Of a stretch of DNA of 64,000 bases, positions 19,948-27,970 are shown piece after piece. Source of the stretch: Azohydromonas australica DSM 1124. GTDB taxonomy: Bacteria > Pseudomonadota > Gammaproteobacteria > Burkholderiales > Burkholderiaceae_C. The position numbers and the translations under genes are program-made. The notes below the pieces were generated by a model. That model worked only from the letters and a program-made list of their open reading frames with translations, had not been told where the DNA came from and searched no databases. Position 1 is the stretch's first letter. Every line of letters begins with the position of its first letter. The stretch spans positions 155,007 to 219,006 of the forward strand of contig NZ_KE387211.1 of NCBI RefSeq assembly GCF_000430725.1. Direction: 5' to 3'.

Positions 19948-19993
19948 GCGGTACGCCGGCGGCGCCGGCCGGAACAGGCTGAAGGGCGGCCCT

Positions 19994-20887
19994 TCAGGGC
20001 TTCGCGTTCATCAGGTTCGCCGGCGCGAACTTGTCCGTCAGCACCCGCGTGCCCTCGGGCCAGCGGGTGTTGGTGTCGAACAGCGGCAGCAGCCATTCCG
20101 GCGTCACGCCGAAGCGGCGCAGCGGGCCGTCGAGCTCGCGGGCACGCGCCTGCACCTGCGCCATGGGCGGCAAGCCGCCCTTGCGCGCCAGGATCACGCG
20201 GTTGTGCCGCTTGGGGTTCACCAGGTTGAAGAAGGGGCCGAACACGCTGTGGTGCGTGGCCGACTCCGAGGCGTAGAGGCTGGACCAGGAGAAGGTGTTG
20301 GTGGCGATCACGCCCTGGGGTGCCAGCACGCCGTGCAGCTCGGTGAAGTACTCCCGGGTCACCATGTGCTCGGGGATGTAGGAGTGGTCGAACACGTCGT
20401 GCAGCACCAGGTCGTACTGCCGCCCCTGGCGCAGCGCGCGCTTGACGAAGACGCGGCCGTCCTCGGTGAAGACCTTGGTCTGCGGCCCGGGCACGAAGCT
20501 GAAATGGCTGCCGGCCACGCGCACCACCGCCGGGTCGATCTCCACGCAGTCGATCTGCGCCTGCGGCAGCAGCTTCTGCAGCACCGTCACCATCACGCCG
20601 CCGCCCAGGCCCATCACCAGCACGCGCTGCGGCGCTGGCCCCAAGTACAGCGCGCCCAGGAGCATGCGGTAGTAGTCGAAGCGCAGCTCGTCCGGGTTGG
20701 TGAGCGAGACGCAGGTCTGCGCCACCCGCGCGTCGCGCCCGAACTGCAGGCAGCGCCGGTCGTCGTCCTCGTACACGAGGATGTTGCGGTAGGCCGATTT
20801 CTCGGTGTGGATCACGCGCTCGGCCCAGGCCGCGCCGCTGCCCAGCAGCGCCGCCGCCAGCGCCAGTGTTTCAAGCCGCCGCCACAT
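19994..20887 (-). CDS. Spermidine synthase-like methyltransferase-fold protein
   Basis: 297 residues with an N-terminal signal or anchor segment (LALAAALLGSGAAWA) and a spermidine-synthase fold: SAYRNILVYED, RVLVMGLGGGVMVTVLQ (nucleotide loop), DCVEIDPAVVRVA, VFTEDGRVFV and DLVLHDVFDHS. Because it is exported or membrane-anchored and its 5' end overlaps a membrane-protein gene, it appears to be the catalytic half of the fused MFS/spermidine-synthase-like proteins found in many bacteria, here encoded as a separate gene. Polyamine synthesis is not assured; a decarboxy-SAM binding role is only inferred. Confidence 0.85.
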   Translation of the reverse strand: MWRRLETLALAAALLGSGAAWAERVIHTEKSAYRNILVYEDDDRRCLQFGRDARVAQTCVSLTNPDELRFDYYRMLLGALYLGPAPQRVLVMGLGGGVMVTVLQKLLPQAQIDCVEIDPAVVRVAGSHFSFVPGPQTKVFTEDGRVFVKRALRQGRQYDLVLHDVFDHSYIPEHMVTREYFTELHGVLAPQGVIATNTFSWSSLYASESATHHSVFGPFFNLVNPKRHNRVILARKGGLPPMAQVQARARELDGPLRRFGVTPEWLLPLFDTNTRWPEGTRVLTDKFAPANLMNAKP

Positions 20888-21500
20888 GGCCCTGCCCCCC
20901 GCGCGCCACCAGCAGCCCGCCCACGCCGACGGCGGCCGAAGTCGCCAGCAGCCCGGCCATGATCTGGTCCAGGTCGAAGATCAGCACCAAGTAGAAGGAC
21001 GTCGCCAGCGTCCCCAGCGTGCTGCCCAGCGTGGAGACGAAGAACACCCCGCCCGCCACGCGGCCGGCGGAGCCCAGGCGGTCCACCAGCAGCCGCACCG
21101 CGTAGGGCGACACCGCGCCCGACACCGTGATGGGCAGGAAGAACAGTGCCACCGAGCCCGCCAGCGCGCCGTAGCGCGCGTCCTCCACGCGCACGGCCAC
21201 CGCCTCCAGGATGGGCTCCTGCGCCAGCGCGCAGGGCAGCGCCGCGGCCATCGCCAGCAGCACCAGCGCGCTGAGCCGCGCCAGGCTGGGCGCGTGCGCC
21301 GAGAGGCTGCCGCCGATGAGGTAGCCCAGGGACAGCGAGAGCATGAACAGCGTGATCACGGCGCCCCAGACGTAGATGCCCGAGCCGAAGAAGGGGCCCA
21401 GCGCCCGCGCCCCCAGCAGCTCCAGCGCCATCACGAAACAGCCGGACCAGAAGGCCAGCAGGTACACGCACAACCTTTCAAGCTTCACTGCAGCTCCCAT
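20871..21500 (-). CDS. Membrane half of split spermidine-synthase-like protein
   Basis: 209 residues, six or more hydrophobic segments (LCVYLLAFWSGCFVMALELLGARALGP, YVWGAVITLFMLSLSLGYLIGG, SALVLLAMAAALPCALA, SVALFFLPITVSGAVSPY, GGVFFVSTLGSTLGTLATSFYLV). 'MALELLGARALGPFFGSGIYVWG' recalls the start of fused membrane-spermidine synthases. It overlaps the catalytic half by 17 bp. ATG 21500 is used here; a GTG at 21488 has a better ribosome site (GGGAG, 5 nt away). Confidence 0.82.
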   Translation of the reverse strand: MGAAVKLERLCVYLLAFWSGCFVMALELLGARALGPFFGSGIYVWGAVITLFMLSLSLGYLIGGSLSAHAPSLARLSALVLLAMAAALPCALAQEPILEAVAVRVEDARYGALAGSVALFFLPITVSGAVSPYAVRLLVDRLGSAGRVAGGVFFVSTLGSTLGTLATSFYLVLIFDLDQIMAGLLATSAAVGVGGLLVARGGQGHVAAA

Positions 21501-21691
21501 GACCTGAGCGGCGCCCGGGGGCCGCAAGTTCGCGACGCCGTGCCTGTCGATGGACGAGATCGTTGCCTGGTGGACAGTTTACGGCTGCCGCCGCTTGCAC
21601 TCCCCTGGCAGGCGACCCGAGCCCCTTGCGGCACGAGCCATGCCGTGCCTGGGCCGCAGCGCGGCGGCACCGCCTGGAACCGGTCGCTCAG

Positions 21692-21712
21692 CTGATACCC
21701 GGCGGGTATCAG
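21692..21712. promoter_or_regulatory. Perfect 10-bp-arm palindrome upstream of CMD gene
   Basis: Arms CTGATACCCG (21692-21701) and CGGGTATCAG (21703-21712) around a single central G, 49 bp before the ATG of the double carboxymuconolactone decarboxylase protein. The symmetry and position fit a dimeric repressor or activator site. The likely binder is unknown; the LysR encoded downstream is a candidate, though the form is more TetR/GntR-like. Confidence 0.6.
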
Positions 21713-21761
21713 TTCCACAATGCATTGGCCGCGTCGGCGGGGGCGGCCTACGGTTGCACCC

Positions 21762-22610
21762 ATGGCACCACACCTTTCCCACACCCCATCGCCCGCTGCG
21801 GCGCCGCAGGATCCCACCTACCTCCGCGGCCTGGCGGCCCTGCGGCAACTGGAGGGCACCGAGCGCCCGACCCTGCTGGACGGCCTGGCGGACCTCGCGC
21901 CGGATCTGGCGACGCTGGCCATCCGCTTCGTCTACGGCGAGATCTACCCGCGCCCGGGCCTGGACCTGCGCTCGCGCCAGCTGGTCACCGTGGCGGCCCT
22001 GGCCGCCCTGGGCCATGCCCGGCCGCAACTGAAGTTCCACATTGCCGGCGCACTCAATGCAGGTTGCAGCAGCAACGAAATCGTCGAAACGCTGCAGCAC
22101 CTCGTGATCTATGCCGGCTTCCCCGTCGGCCTCAATGGCGTGTTCGCCGCACGGGAGGTCTTCCAGGAGCGCGGCTGCAACCATGAGCCGCTGGCTTGCG
22201 GCGCCGCGCAGGGCGACGACAGCCGGGCCCGCTTCCAGGCCGGCTTGCAGGCGCTGCAGGAGATCGATGGCCACGCCGGCGAGCAGGTCATCGCGGCGCT
22301 GGACGGGCTGGCGCCCGATCTGGCGCGCTTCATCATCGAGTTCGCCTTCGGCGACATCTACACCCGCCCGGGCCTGAGCCTGGTGCAGCGCGAGCTCGTG
22401 ACGCTGGCGGCGCTGGCCGCCCTGGGCACCGCCGTGCCGCAGTTCAAGGTGCACGTGCACGGCCTGCTCAACGTCGGCGGCACGCGCCAGATGCTGGTGG
22501 AGTCGCTGATCCACCTGGCGGCCTATGCGGGCTTTCCGGCTGCGCTCAATGCGCTGCAGGCCGCGCGCGAGGTGCTGGACGAGCGAGCCGCCAAAGGCCA
22601 GTCCTGCTGA
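21762..22610 (+). CDS. Tandem carboxymuconolactone decarboxylase-like protein
   Basis: 282 residues made of two homologous AhpD/CMD domains: residues about 25-130 (LATLAIRFVYGEIYPRPGLDLRSRQLVTVAAL...LKFHIAGALNAGCSSNEIVE) and about 155-270 (LARFIIEFAFGDIYTRPGLSLVQRELVTLAAL...FKVHVHGLLNVGGTRQMLVE). The second unit lacks the Cys of the first (AGCS becomes VGGT), and neither has the CxxC of AhpD peroxidases. Catalysis may be decarboxylation or related, as in the PcaC family. No strong ribosome site is seen. A palindromic operator lies upstream and a LysR gene downstream; the substrate is unknown. Confidence 0.85.
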   Translation: MAPHLSHTPSPAAAPQDPTYLRGLAALRQLEGTERPTLLDGLADLAPDLATLAIRFVYGEIYPRPGLDLRSRQLVTVAALAALGHARPQLKFHIAGALNAGCSSNEIVETLQHLVIYAGFPVGLNGVFAAREVFQERGCNHEPLACGAAQGDDSRARFQAGLQALQEIDGHAGEQVIAALDGLAPDLARFIIEFAFGDIYTRPGLSLVQRELVTLAALAALGTAVPQFKVHVHGLLNVGGTRQMLVESLIHLAAYAGFPAALNALQAAREVLDERAAKGQSC

Positions 22611-22807
22611 AGCGCCGCGTCCCCGGCAGCTTTCCGGCCGTGGCGGCAACACGGTGGTCGCCGCCCTGGGCCGCCGTGGCGGACTGGGGCGCCAACAGCG
22701 CCTCCCGGCTGCGCCTGCCGCCATCCTGACCCAGCCGTCAGGGAACCGACCGACTCCCTTGCTACCCTTGGCGCCAGTGACAAGCACCGAGGGTGGCCAG
22801 GGGGTCC

Positions 22808-23896
22808 ATGGGAGTGCAGATCAAGCTGCAGCAGTGGCGCTATTTCGTGGCGGTGGCCGAGACGCTGAACTTCAGGCTGGCAGCCCAGCAGCTGTTCATC
22901 ACGCAGCCGCCGCTGACGCGCCAGATCCAGGCGCTGGAAGCGGCCCTGGGCTTGACGCTGTTCGAGCGCAACCGCCAGGGCGTGCGCCTGACGGACGCCG
23001 GCCAGACGGTGCTGGAGCAGGCGCGTTCCCTGCTGCAGGCAGCCCAGGCCCTGCAGACCCTGGAAGCGTTGCCGCGGCCGGTGTCCGACGCCGGCGCCGC
23101 GGCCGGCCCGCCGCGGCTGCGCCTGGGTCTGACCAGCGTCGTGGACGCAGGCGGCCTGGCAGACCTGCAGGCTGCTTTCCAGAAGCGCTGGCCCGGCTGC
23201 GAAGTGCAAATGGTGCGCGACCGCTCCACCAGCCTGGTGCGTCGGGTGTCCCGGGGCGAGCTGGAGGCGGCACTGATCGGCTTGCCCGCCCGCACCGAGG
23301 GGCTTGAGCTGACGCCCCTGTGGGCGGACCCGCTGATGGCGTGCCTTCCGGCCACGCATCCCCTGGCACGCCAGCGCACGGTGGCGCTGACGGCCTTGCA
23401 GGACCGGCCGCTGTTCTGGTTCAAGCGCTCGCTCAACCCCAGCTTCTACGACTATTGCGAGCAGGTCTTCAACCGCCTGGGCTACCAGCCTCCCCGCCTG
23501 CCCGAGCCGGCGGAGCACCACGTGCTGCTGGCCCAGGTCGCCGCGGGCCAGGGCGTGGCGCTGGTTCCACGGTCCATGCGCGCGCTGCGCCGCCAGGGCG
23601 TGGTCTACCGGGTCCTGCGCGATGCCGGCGGCCTCAGCGTGCAGATCGGCCTGGTATGGCGCGCACGCAAGGCCGGGCCGCCTGCCGAGGCCGCGGCGGG
23701 TCCGGGGCTGCCGGACATGGCGGCGCTGGCGCAGTGCGCGCGCGAAGCCATGGGGGGCCGCTCCCCAGGCGCAGAGACCGGCACCCCGCAGACGGCTTCC
23801 GCGACCGGCCGCCTCGACGGCCCGGGACAAAGCCGGCCACCGGTGGCAAACGGCCCGGACCGCAATCACCGGACGCGGCCCGGACGCGAGACGTAG
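22808..23896 (+). CDS. LysR-family transcriptional regulator
   Basis: 362 residues from ATG 22808 (AGGGGGT site). The N-terminal winged HTH is canonical (WRYFVAVAETLNFRLAAQQLFITQPPLTRQIQALE). A substrate-binding domain follows (about 100-300: RLRLGLTSVVDAGGLADLQ, LVRRVSRGELEAALIGLP). The last about 50 residues are a low-complexity Pro/Gly/Arg extension not usual in the family. BenM/CatM-like features (FRLAAQQLFITQPPLTRQI) suggest an aromatic inducer. It lies between the CMD gene and the TctC/aldolase pair, all on the same strand, and could regulate either. Confidence 0.92.
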   Translation: MGVQIKLQQWRYFVAVAETLNFRLAAQQLFITQPPLTRQIQALEAALGLTLFERNRQGVRLTDAGQTVLEQARSLLQAAQALQTLEALPRPVSDAGAAAGPPRLRLGLTSVVDAGGLADLQAAFQKRWPGCEVQMVRDRSTSLVRRVSRGELEAALIGLPARTEGLELTPLWADPLMACLPATHPLARQRTVALTALQDRPLFWFKRSLNPSFYDYCEQVFNRLGYQPPRLPEPAEHHVLLAQVAAGQGVALVPRSMRALRRQGVVYRVLRDAGGLSVQIGLVWRARKAGPPAEAAAGPGLPDMAALAQCAREAMGGRSPGAETGTPQTASATGRLDGPGQSRPPVANGPDRNHRTRPGRET

Positions 23897-24083
23897 CCAT
23901 GCGCATCCAGGGATGGCCGTCCTTTTCGGAAACGGGCCCGGCACCCGGGTCCCATCCGCCCACTCCCTCCCGGCCGTGGTGCCGCGACGCCGGCAAGCCC
24001 CAGGGTAAGCCACCGTGCGCAGACCGTGCCGGAAGGATTATTCTTAGCAAGCTATGTTTTTTGACGATCGTGGAGAAAACTCG

Positions 24084-25046
24084 ATGAAGAGCATGAAGGC
24101 CTGCGCTGCGCTGCTGCTGGCAGCGAGCGCGACCGTGGCGGTGGCACAGGGCGACTGGCCCGCCAAGCCGGTGACGGTGGTGGTGCCCTCCTCGCCCGGC
24201 GGCGGTACCGACACCTACGGCCGGCTGCTGGCGCAGGCGCTGACGGAGCAGCTCAAGCAGAGCTTCGTGGTGGACAACAAGCCCGGCGCCAGCGGCGCCA
24301 TCGGCGCGACCTACGTCGCCAAGGCGCCGCCCGACGGCTACACGCTGCTGGTGGCCTCGAACTCGTCGCTGGGCATCAACCCCGCGCTGTACAAGAGCCT
24401 GACCTACGACGTGTTCCGCGACTTCGCGCCGGTGACGCGCGGCGTGATCGCGCCCATGGTGATCGTCGCCAACCCGAGTGCCAACGTGAAGACGCTGCGC
24501 GAGCTGGTGGAGCGCGGCAAGCGCGAGCCCGGCACGCTGTTTTACGGCACGGCCGGCGTGGGCAGCCCGCTGTACATCGGCGTGCGCATGATCGAGGCGT
24601 CCACCGGCGCGCAGTTCAACCATGTCCCGTACAAGGGCGTGGGCCCGGCCTACCAGGACCTGCTGGGCGGCCGCGTGCAGTTCATGCTGACCGACCTCGC
24701 CAGCGTGCGGCAGTACGTGGACGCGGGCAAGGTGCAGGCGCTGGCCATTACCGACAAGAGCAAGCTGCTGCCCAGCGTGCCCACGCTGGCCGAGGCCGGC
24801 GTGCCGGGCATCAAGGCGTTCACCGCCTTCTCGGTGATGGTGCCGGCCAAGACGCCGCCGGCGCTGGTCAAGCGCATCGCCGGCGAGATCCAGAAGGCGA
24901 TGAAGGACCCGGCCCTGGTGCAGAAGCTGGAGCAGCAGGCGCTGCTCCCCGTGGCGGACACGCCCGAGCAGTTCGCCGCCTCGCTCAAGGAGGAGCAGCA
25001 GAACTGGGGCGCCTTCATCAAGGCCCAGAACATCCAGCCGGAGTGA
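24084..25046 (+). CDS. TctC/Bug-family solute-binding protein
   Basis: 320 residues from ATG 24084 (TGGAGAA site). Signal peptide ACAALLLAASATVAVAQ, then WPAKPVTVVVPSSPGGGTDTYGR, VVDNKPGASGAIGATYVAK, GYTLLVASNSSLGINP and FYGTAGVGSPLYIGV: a standard Bug receptor for a carboxylate ligand. No membrane transport subunits are nearby. The gene is 5 bp upstream of a class II aldolase-like gene, forming a two-gene unit, so the ligand is probably that enzyme's substrate. The short, less GC-rich leader at about 24040-24075 (TTATTCTTAGC...TTTTTTGACG) is a likely promoter region. Confidence 0.92.
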   Translation: MKSMKACAALLLAASATVAVAQGDWPAKPVTVVVPSSPGGGTDTYGRLLAQALTEQLKQSFVVDNKPGASGAIGATYVAKAPPDGYTLLVASNSSLGINPALYKSLTYDVFRDFAPVTRGVIAPMVIVANPSANVKTLRELVERGKREPGTLFYGTAGVGSPLYIGVRMIEASTGAQFNHVPYKGVGPAYQDLLGGRVQFMLTDLASVRQYVDAGKVQALAITDKSKLLPSVPTLAEAGVPGIKAFTAFSVMVPAKTPPALVKRIAGEIQKAMKDPALVQKLEQQALLPVADTPEQFAASLKEEQQNWGAFIKAQNIQPE

Positions 25047-25051
25047 GCCGC

Positions 25052-25780
25052 ATGAGCCTCAGTGCCCATCCCGATCTCGTCGCCGACCTGGTCGATGCCA
25101 ACCACATCCTGTTCCACCAGGGCATCGTGGATGCCTTCGGCCACGTCAGCGTGCGCCACGACCAGGATCCCGGCCGCTTCCTGCTGGCGCGCAACATGGC
25201 GCCGGCGCAGGTGAGCGCGGCCGACATCGTGGAGTACGCGGTGGACAGCGGCGAGGCGCTGGACCCCGCCGCACCGCGCCCGTACCTGGAGCGTTTCATC
25301 CACAGCGAGATCTACAAGGCGCGCCCGGACGTGATGGCGGTGGTGCACAACCACTCGCCGGCCGTGCTGCCTTTCGGCATCGTCAAGGGCGCGCGGCTGC
25401 GCCCGGCCTGCCACATGTGCGGCTTCCTGGGCGAGGGGCCGCCGGTGTTCGAGATCCGCGACCACGCCGGCGCCGCCACCGACCTGCTCATCCGCAACCG
25501 CGAGCTCGGCACCGCGCTGGCACGCTCGCTGGGCCAGGAGCGCGTGGTGCTCATGCGAGGCCACGGCTGCACGGTGGTGGCGCAATCGCTGCGGCTGGCG
25601 GTGTACCGCGCGGTCTACACCGAGGTAAACGCCAAGCTGCTGCTGCAGGCACTGCCGCTGGGCGAGGTGCAGTACCTCACGCCGGAAGAAGCTGCGGCCG
25701 GGCACACCACCGAAGGCCAGGTGGACCGGCCCTGGAACCTCTGGAAGCAATTGGCGCGCTCAGGCCTGGGCGGCTCCTGA
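25052..25780 (+). CDS. Class II aldolase/adducin-family protein
   Basis: 242 residues from ATG 25052 (GGAGTGAG site). Metal-dependent aldolase or decarboxylase fold: N-terminal VDANHILFHQGIVDAFGHVSVR, zinc ligands in VVHNHSPAVLPF, and a C-terminal His in VLMRGHGCTVV. Related enzymes include fuculose-phosphate aldolases and phthalate-pathway decarboxylases. The HVSVRHDQDPGRFLLARNMAP sequence is typical of the poorly characterised non-phosphate group in Burkholderiales. Reaction not assignable; probable decarboxylation or retro-aldol cleavage of a hydroxy acid. The 3' end overlaps the opposing oxygenase gene by 21 bp. Confidence 0.88.
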   Translation: MSLSAHPDLVADLVDANHILFHQGIVDAFGHVSVRHDQDPGRFLLARNMAPAQVSAADIVEYAVDSGEALDPAAPRPYLERFIHSEIYKARPDVMAVVHNHSPAVLPFGIVKGARLRPACHMCGFLGEGPPVFEIRDHAGAATDLLIRNRELGTALARSLGQERVVLMRGHGCTVVAQSLRLAVYRAVYTEVNAKLLLQALPLGEVQYLTPEEAAAGHTTEGQVDRPWNLWKQLARSGLGGS

Positions 25781-26905
25781 GTTCTCCAGCATGTCGCCAG
25801 GCGTGACGAGGAAGCCCTGGTTCTGCTCGCGGATCGTTGCCGCTGCATCGTCATAGAGGAAGGGCAGGTAGGTGTAGCGCCGGCCCCGGGTCACCGGCAT
25901 GGCTGCATGGAGCAGCGAGCAGGAGAAGACGACCGCTCCGCCCGCGGGCGGGCTGTAGGTCTGGTGGCCGAACTCGGGGAAGTGCAGTTGCCCGCCCTCG
26001 AACTCGCCACTGTTGAGCACGACCGACACCGCGAAGCGCCGGTGCGCCGTACCCTTGGTGGTGTTGTCGCGGTGCGCGCGAAAGTGTCCGCCCGACTCGC
26101 CGTCATAGCAGGCCACGATATGGCGCTCGATGCGGCTGGCATGGAACTGGAACGCCTTGTGCACCTCGGGGACCACCCGATGGTGGATGCGCGACATGCA
26201 GATCGTGCGCAGCGCTTCGTCGGCGATGTGCTTGTCGCTGCGGCGCTTGTGGCCGTAGTCGTGCATGCCCACGGTCTTGCCGCCGACTTCACGCATGAAG
26301 CCGGACTCCTGGGCGCCTCCTTCGTCGTAGTAGTCGATCAGCCGGCGGCACAACTGCGGCTCGAACACCCTGGGGATGATCAGCACCGGCGCCGGGACTT
26401 GGGCGGCGAGCCCGGTTCCCAGGCGCGGCGCCGAAGAGAGCGTCTGCAGCACGGTGGCGACATGCGCCCGGGCATCGTCGCCAAAGGGAACCACGGCGTA
26501 GACGCGCAAGCGCTCGTCGAGGATGAAGGAAGCCCGGACGTAGTGGTGCCCATCCGTGCGGCCGTAGAGCCGGCTGACGTTGAGGTCATGGTCCCAGAAA
26601 TGGCGGATGCCGGGCAGGCTTTGCTGCACCCGACGGCCTGCCTCGTCTTCCGGGTCGACGCTCACGCCGAAGAAGCACGCCTGCACGTCGTCGAAGGCCC
26701 GGCGCTCGTGCAGGAACCCGTCCAGAACGGCCCGGCTGAGCACATCCCTGGCCGTGGCGAAGAAGCACAGCACCACGTACCGGCCCGCCACGGTGTCGAA
26801 GTGGTAACGCTCGTTGGATGTGCACCGAGATACGAACCACGGCGCCGGCTCGCCCACAAGGGGCATGCGCATGCTGCGGTTTGCTGCTGGTTCGTTGCCC
26901 GACAT
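25760..26905 (-). CDS. Thioredoxin-fold / Fe(II)-2OG oxygenase fusion
   Basis: 381 residues with two domains. Residues 1-150 are a peroxiredoxin-like fold (GEPAPWFVS, GRYVVLCFFATARD, FDDVQACFFGVSVDPEDEAGR), but the usual peroxidatic Cys position appears replaced. Residues about 175-375 are a prolyl-4-hydroxylase-like 2-oxoglutarate oxygenase: Fe ligands His and Asp in AHRDN, distal His in SLLHAAMPV, and the 2OG-binding Arg in TRGRRYTYLPF. It could hydroxylate a protein or small molecule, with the first domain sensing redox or carrying a partner. GGGAG precedes the ATG. Neighbours give no clue. Confidence 0.85.
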   Translation of the reverse strand: MSGNEPAANRSMRMPLVGEPAPWFVSRCTSNERYHFDTVAGRYVVLCFFATARDVLSRAVLDGFLHERRAFDDVQACFFGVSVDPEDEAGRRVQQSLPGIRHFWDHDLNVSRLYGRTDGHHYVRASFILDERLRVYAVVPFGDDARAHVATVLQTLSSAPRLGTGLAAQVPAPVLIIPRVFEPQLCRRLIDYYDEGGAQESGFMREVGGKTVGMHDYGHKRRSDKHIADEALRTICMSRIHHRVVPEVHKAFQFHASRIERHIVACYDGESGGHFRAHRDNTTKGTAHRRFAVSVVLNSGEFEGGQLHFPEFGHQTYSPPAGGAVVFSCSLLHAAMPVTRGRRYTYLPFLYDDAAATIREQNQGFLVTPGDMLENSGAAQA

Positions 26906-27020
26906 CTCGATTCACTCCCGTGCATGTATTGGATGCCGGATTTTCGAGTGCGGCCGCGAACCGGGGCGGCCCGCCATCCGTGCCGCCGGCCACGGGTGTG
27001 CAGTGCGCCACGGTTGCGGA

Positions 27021-27105
27021 CCAGGTTGTGTTTGACAAGGGTCTGACGGGTTCCTTGTTCCCTCGGAGCACGAGCCCTTTTGGGACCCTGTCAGACACGA
27101 CCTGG
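27021..27105. repeat. Imperfect 23-bp inverted repeat
   Basis: Left arm 27021-27043 and right arm 27084-27105 match as CCAGGTyGTGTyTGACA(A)GGGTC with two substitutions and one indel, enclosing 40 nt. It lies between the stop of the leftward MarR gene and the start of the oxygenase gene. It could act as a MarR terminator or be a REP/MITE remnant (TGTCTGAC ends resemble such elements). Confidence 0.6.
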
Positions 27106-27132
27106 GCGCCGCCACGCGCTCACCGCCTCGCC

Positions 27133-27672
27133 CTACTCGCCCAGCGCCGCGTCCCGCGCCAGGTTGTCCAGCATCGTCAGCAGCGCGCGGCGCACTGCCG
27201 CCACGTCATCCTGCTGCAGGCCCTGCAGCGCCATGGCGTTGACCTCCTCGGCCAGCGGCACCAGCGCCTTCTTGAGCTTGCGCCCCTTGGGCGTGAGGAA
27301 GACGTAGACGTTCTTGCGGTTGTCGGCCCGCTGCTCCAGCGAGACGTAGCCCAGCGACTCCATGGCGCGCAGCGCGATGAAGGTGGTGGGCTCGGCCACG
27401 CCGGCCTCGATGCTGAGCTCGCGCTTGGTCAGGCCGTCGCGCTCCCACAGGATGCGCAAATACACCCAGTGGCCCATCTGGACCTCGTGCCGCGCCAGGC
27501 GCACGCGTAGCGAGCGGTCGAAGGCGCGCATCGTGTCCTTGATCAGGTGCGCCATGCGGTCGTTGGGCACAGCCTCGTGCCAGTGGCGCAGCACGTGGCG
27601 GGCGATCTCTTTTTCACGGTCCTCGGCGGCTTTGGAAGCAGGCACGGCAGCGGGTGAAGTGGTGGGATGCAT
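27133..27672 (-). CDS. MarR-family transcriptional regulator
   Basis: 179 residues from ATG 27672 (a TTG at 27696 is in frame). After a 35-residue tail, the winged helix reads QMGHWVYLRILWERDGLTKRELSIEAGVAEPTTFIALRAMESLGYVSLEQRADNRKNVYVFLTPKGR. The recognition helix and DxR-type wing are typical of MarR. It is divergent from the TctC gene at 27971. A 96-bp control region shared with the gallate dioxygenase promoter lies between them, so it may share control with the LysR at 29015. Confidence 0.9.
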   Translation of the reverse strand: MHPTTSPAAVPASKAAEDREKEIARHVLRHWHEAVPNDRMAHLIKDTMRAFDRSLRVRLARHEVQMGHWVYLRILWERDGLTKRELSIEAGVAEPTTFIALRAMESLGYVSLEQRADNRKNVYVFLTPKGRKLKKALVPLAEEVNAMALQGLQQDDVAAVRRALLTMLDNLARDAALGE

Positions 27673-27780
27673 GGATTTTCGCAGCGGCGCCAGCAAGGGC
27701 CTGCACCACGTGATGTCCCGAGGCCGGCACTGCTGGATGAGCGCTCAACGCGGCTGCCGCCGGGCATGCGGTGAAAACCT

Positions 27781-27876
27781 CATGTTTACCCCTATTCCGA
27801 GCGGTTATCGCGCCTTGTGTTTTGTCATCTTACCGACCCGGCGCCGCCTCCCTAGAGTCGCGGCCTCGTGACGCAG
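27781..27876 (+). promoter_or_regulatory. Duplicated control region, copy A (TctC promoter)
   Basis: This 96-bp block aligns without gaps to 29924-30019 with 77 of 96 identical bases. Near-invariant cores are GGTTATCGCGCCTTG, TTGTCATCTTAC and TCCCTAGAGTCGCGGC. Its last base is 95 bp before the TctC start, the same distance as copy B from the gallate dioxygenase start. Confidence 0.78.
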
Positions 27877-27970
27877 ATCAACCCACCAGCGACCCTGCCG
27901 TGCTGGCGCTGAAGCACTGACGCGCCAGGGCCCGCACCGGCCCTGCGTCACCCTCTTTCGGAGACGCCCC

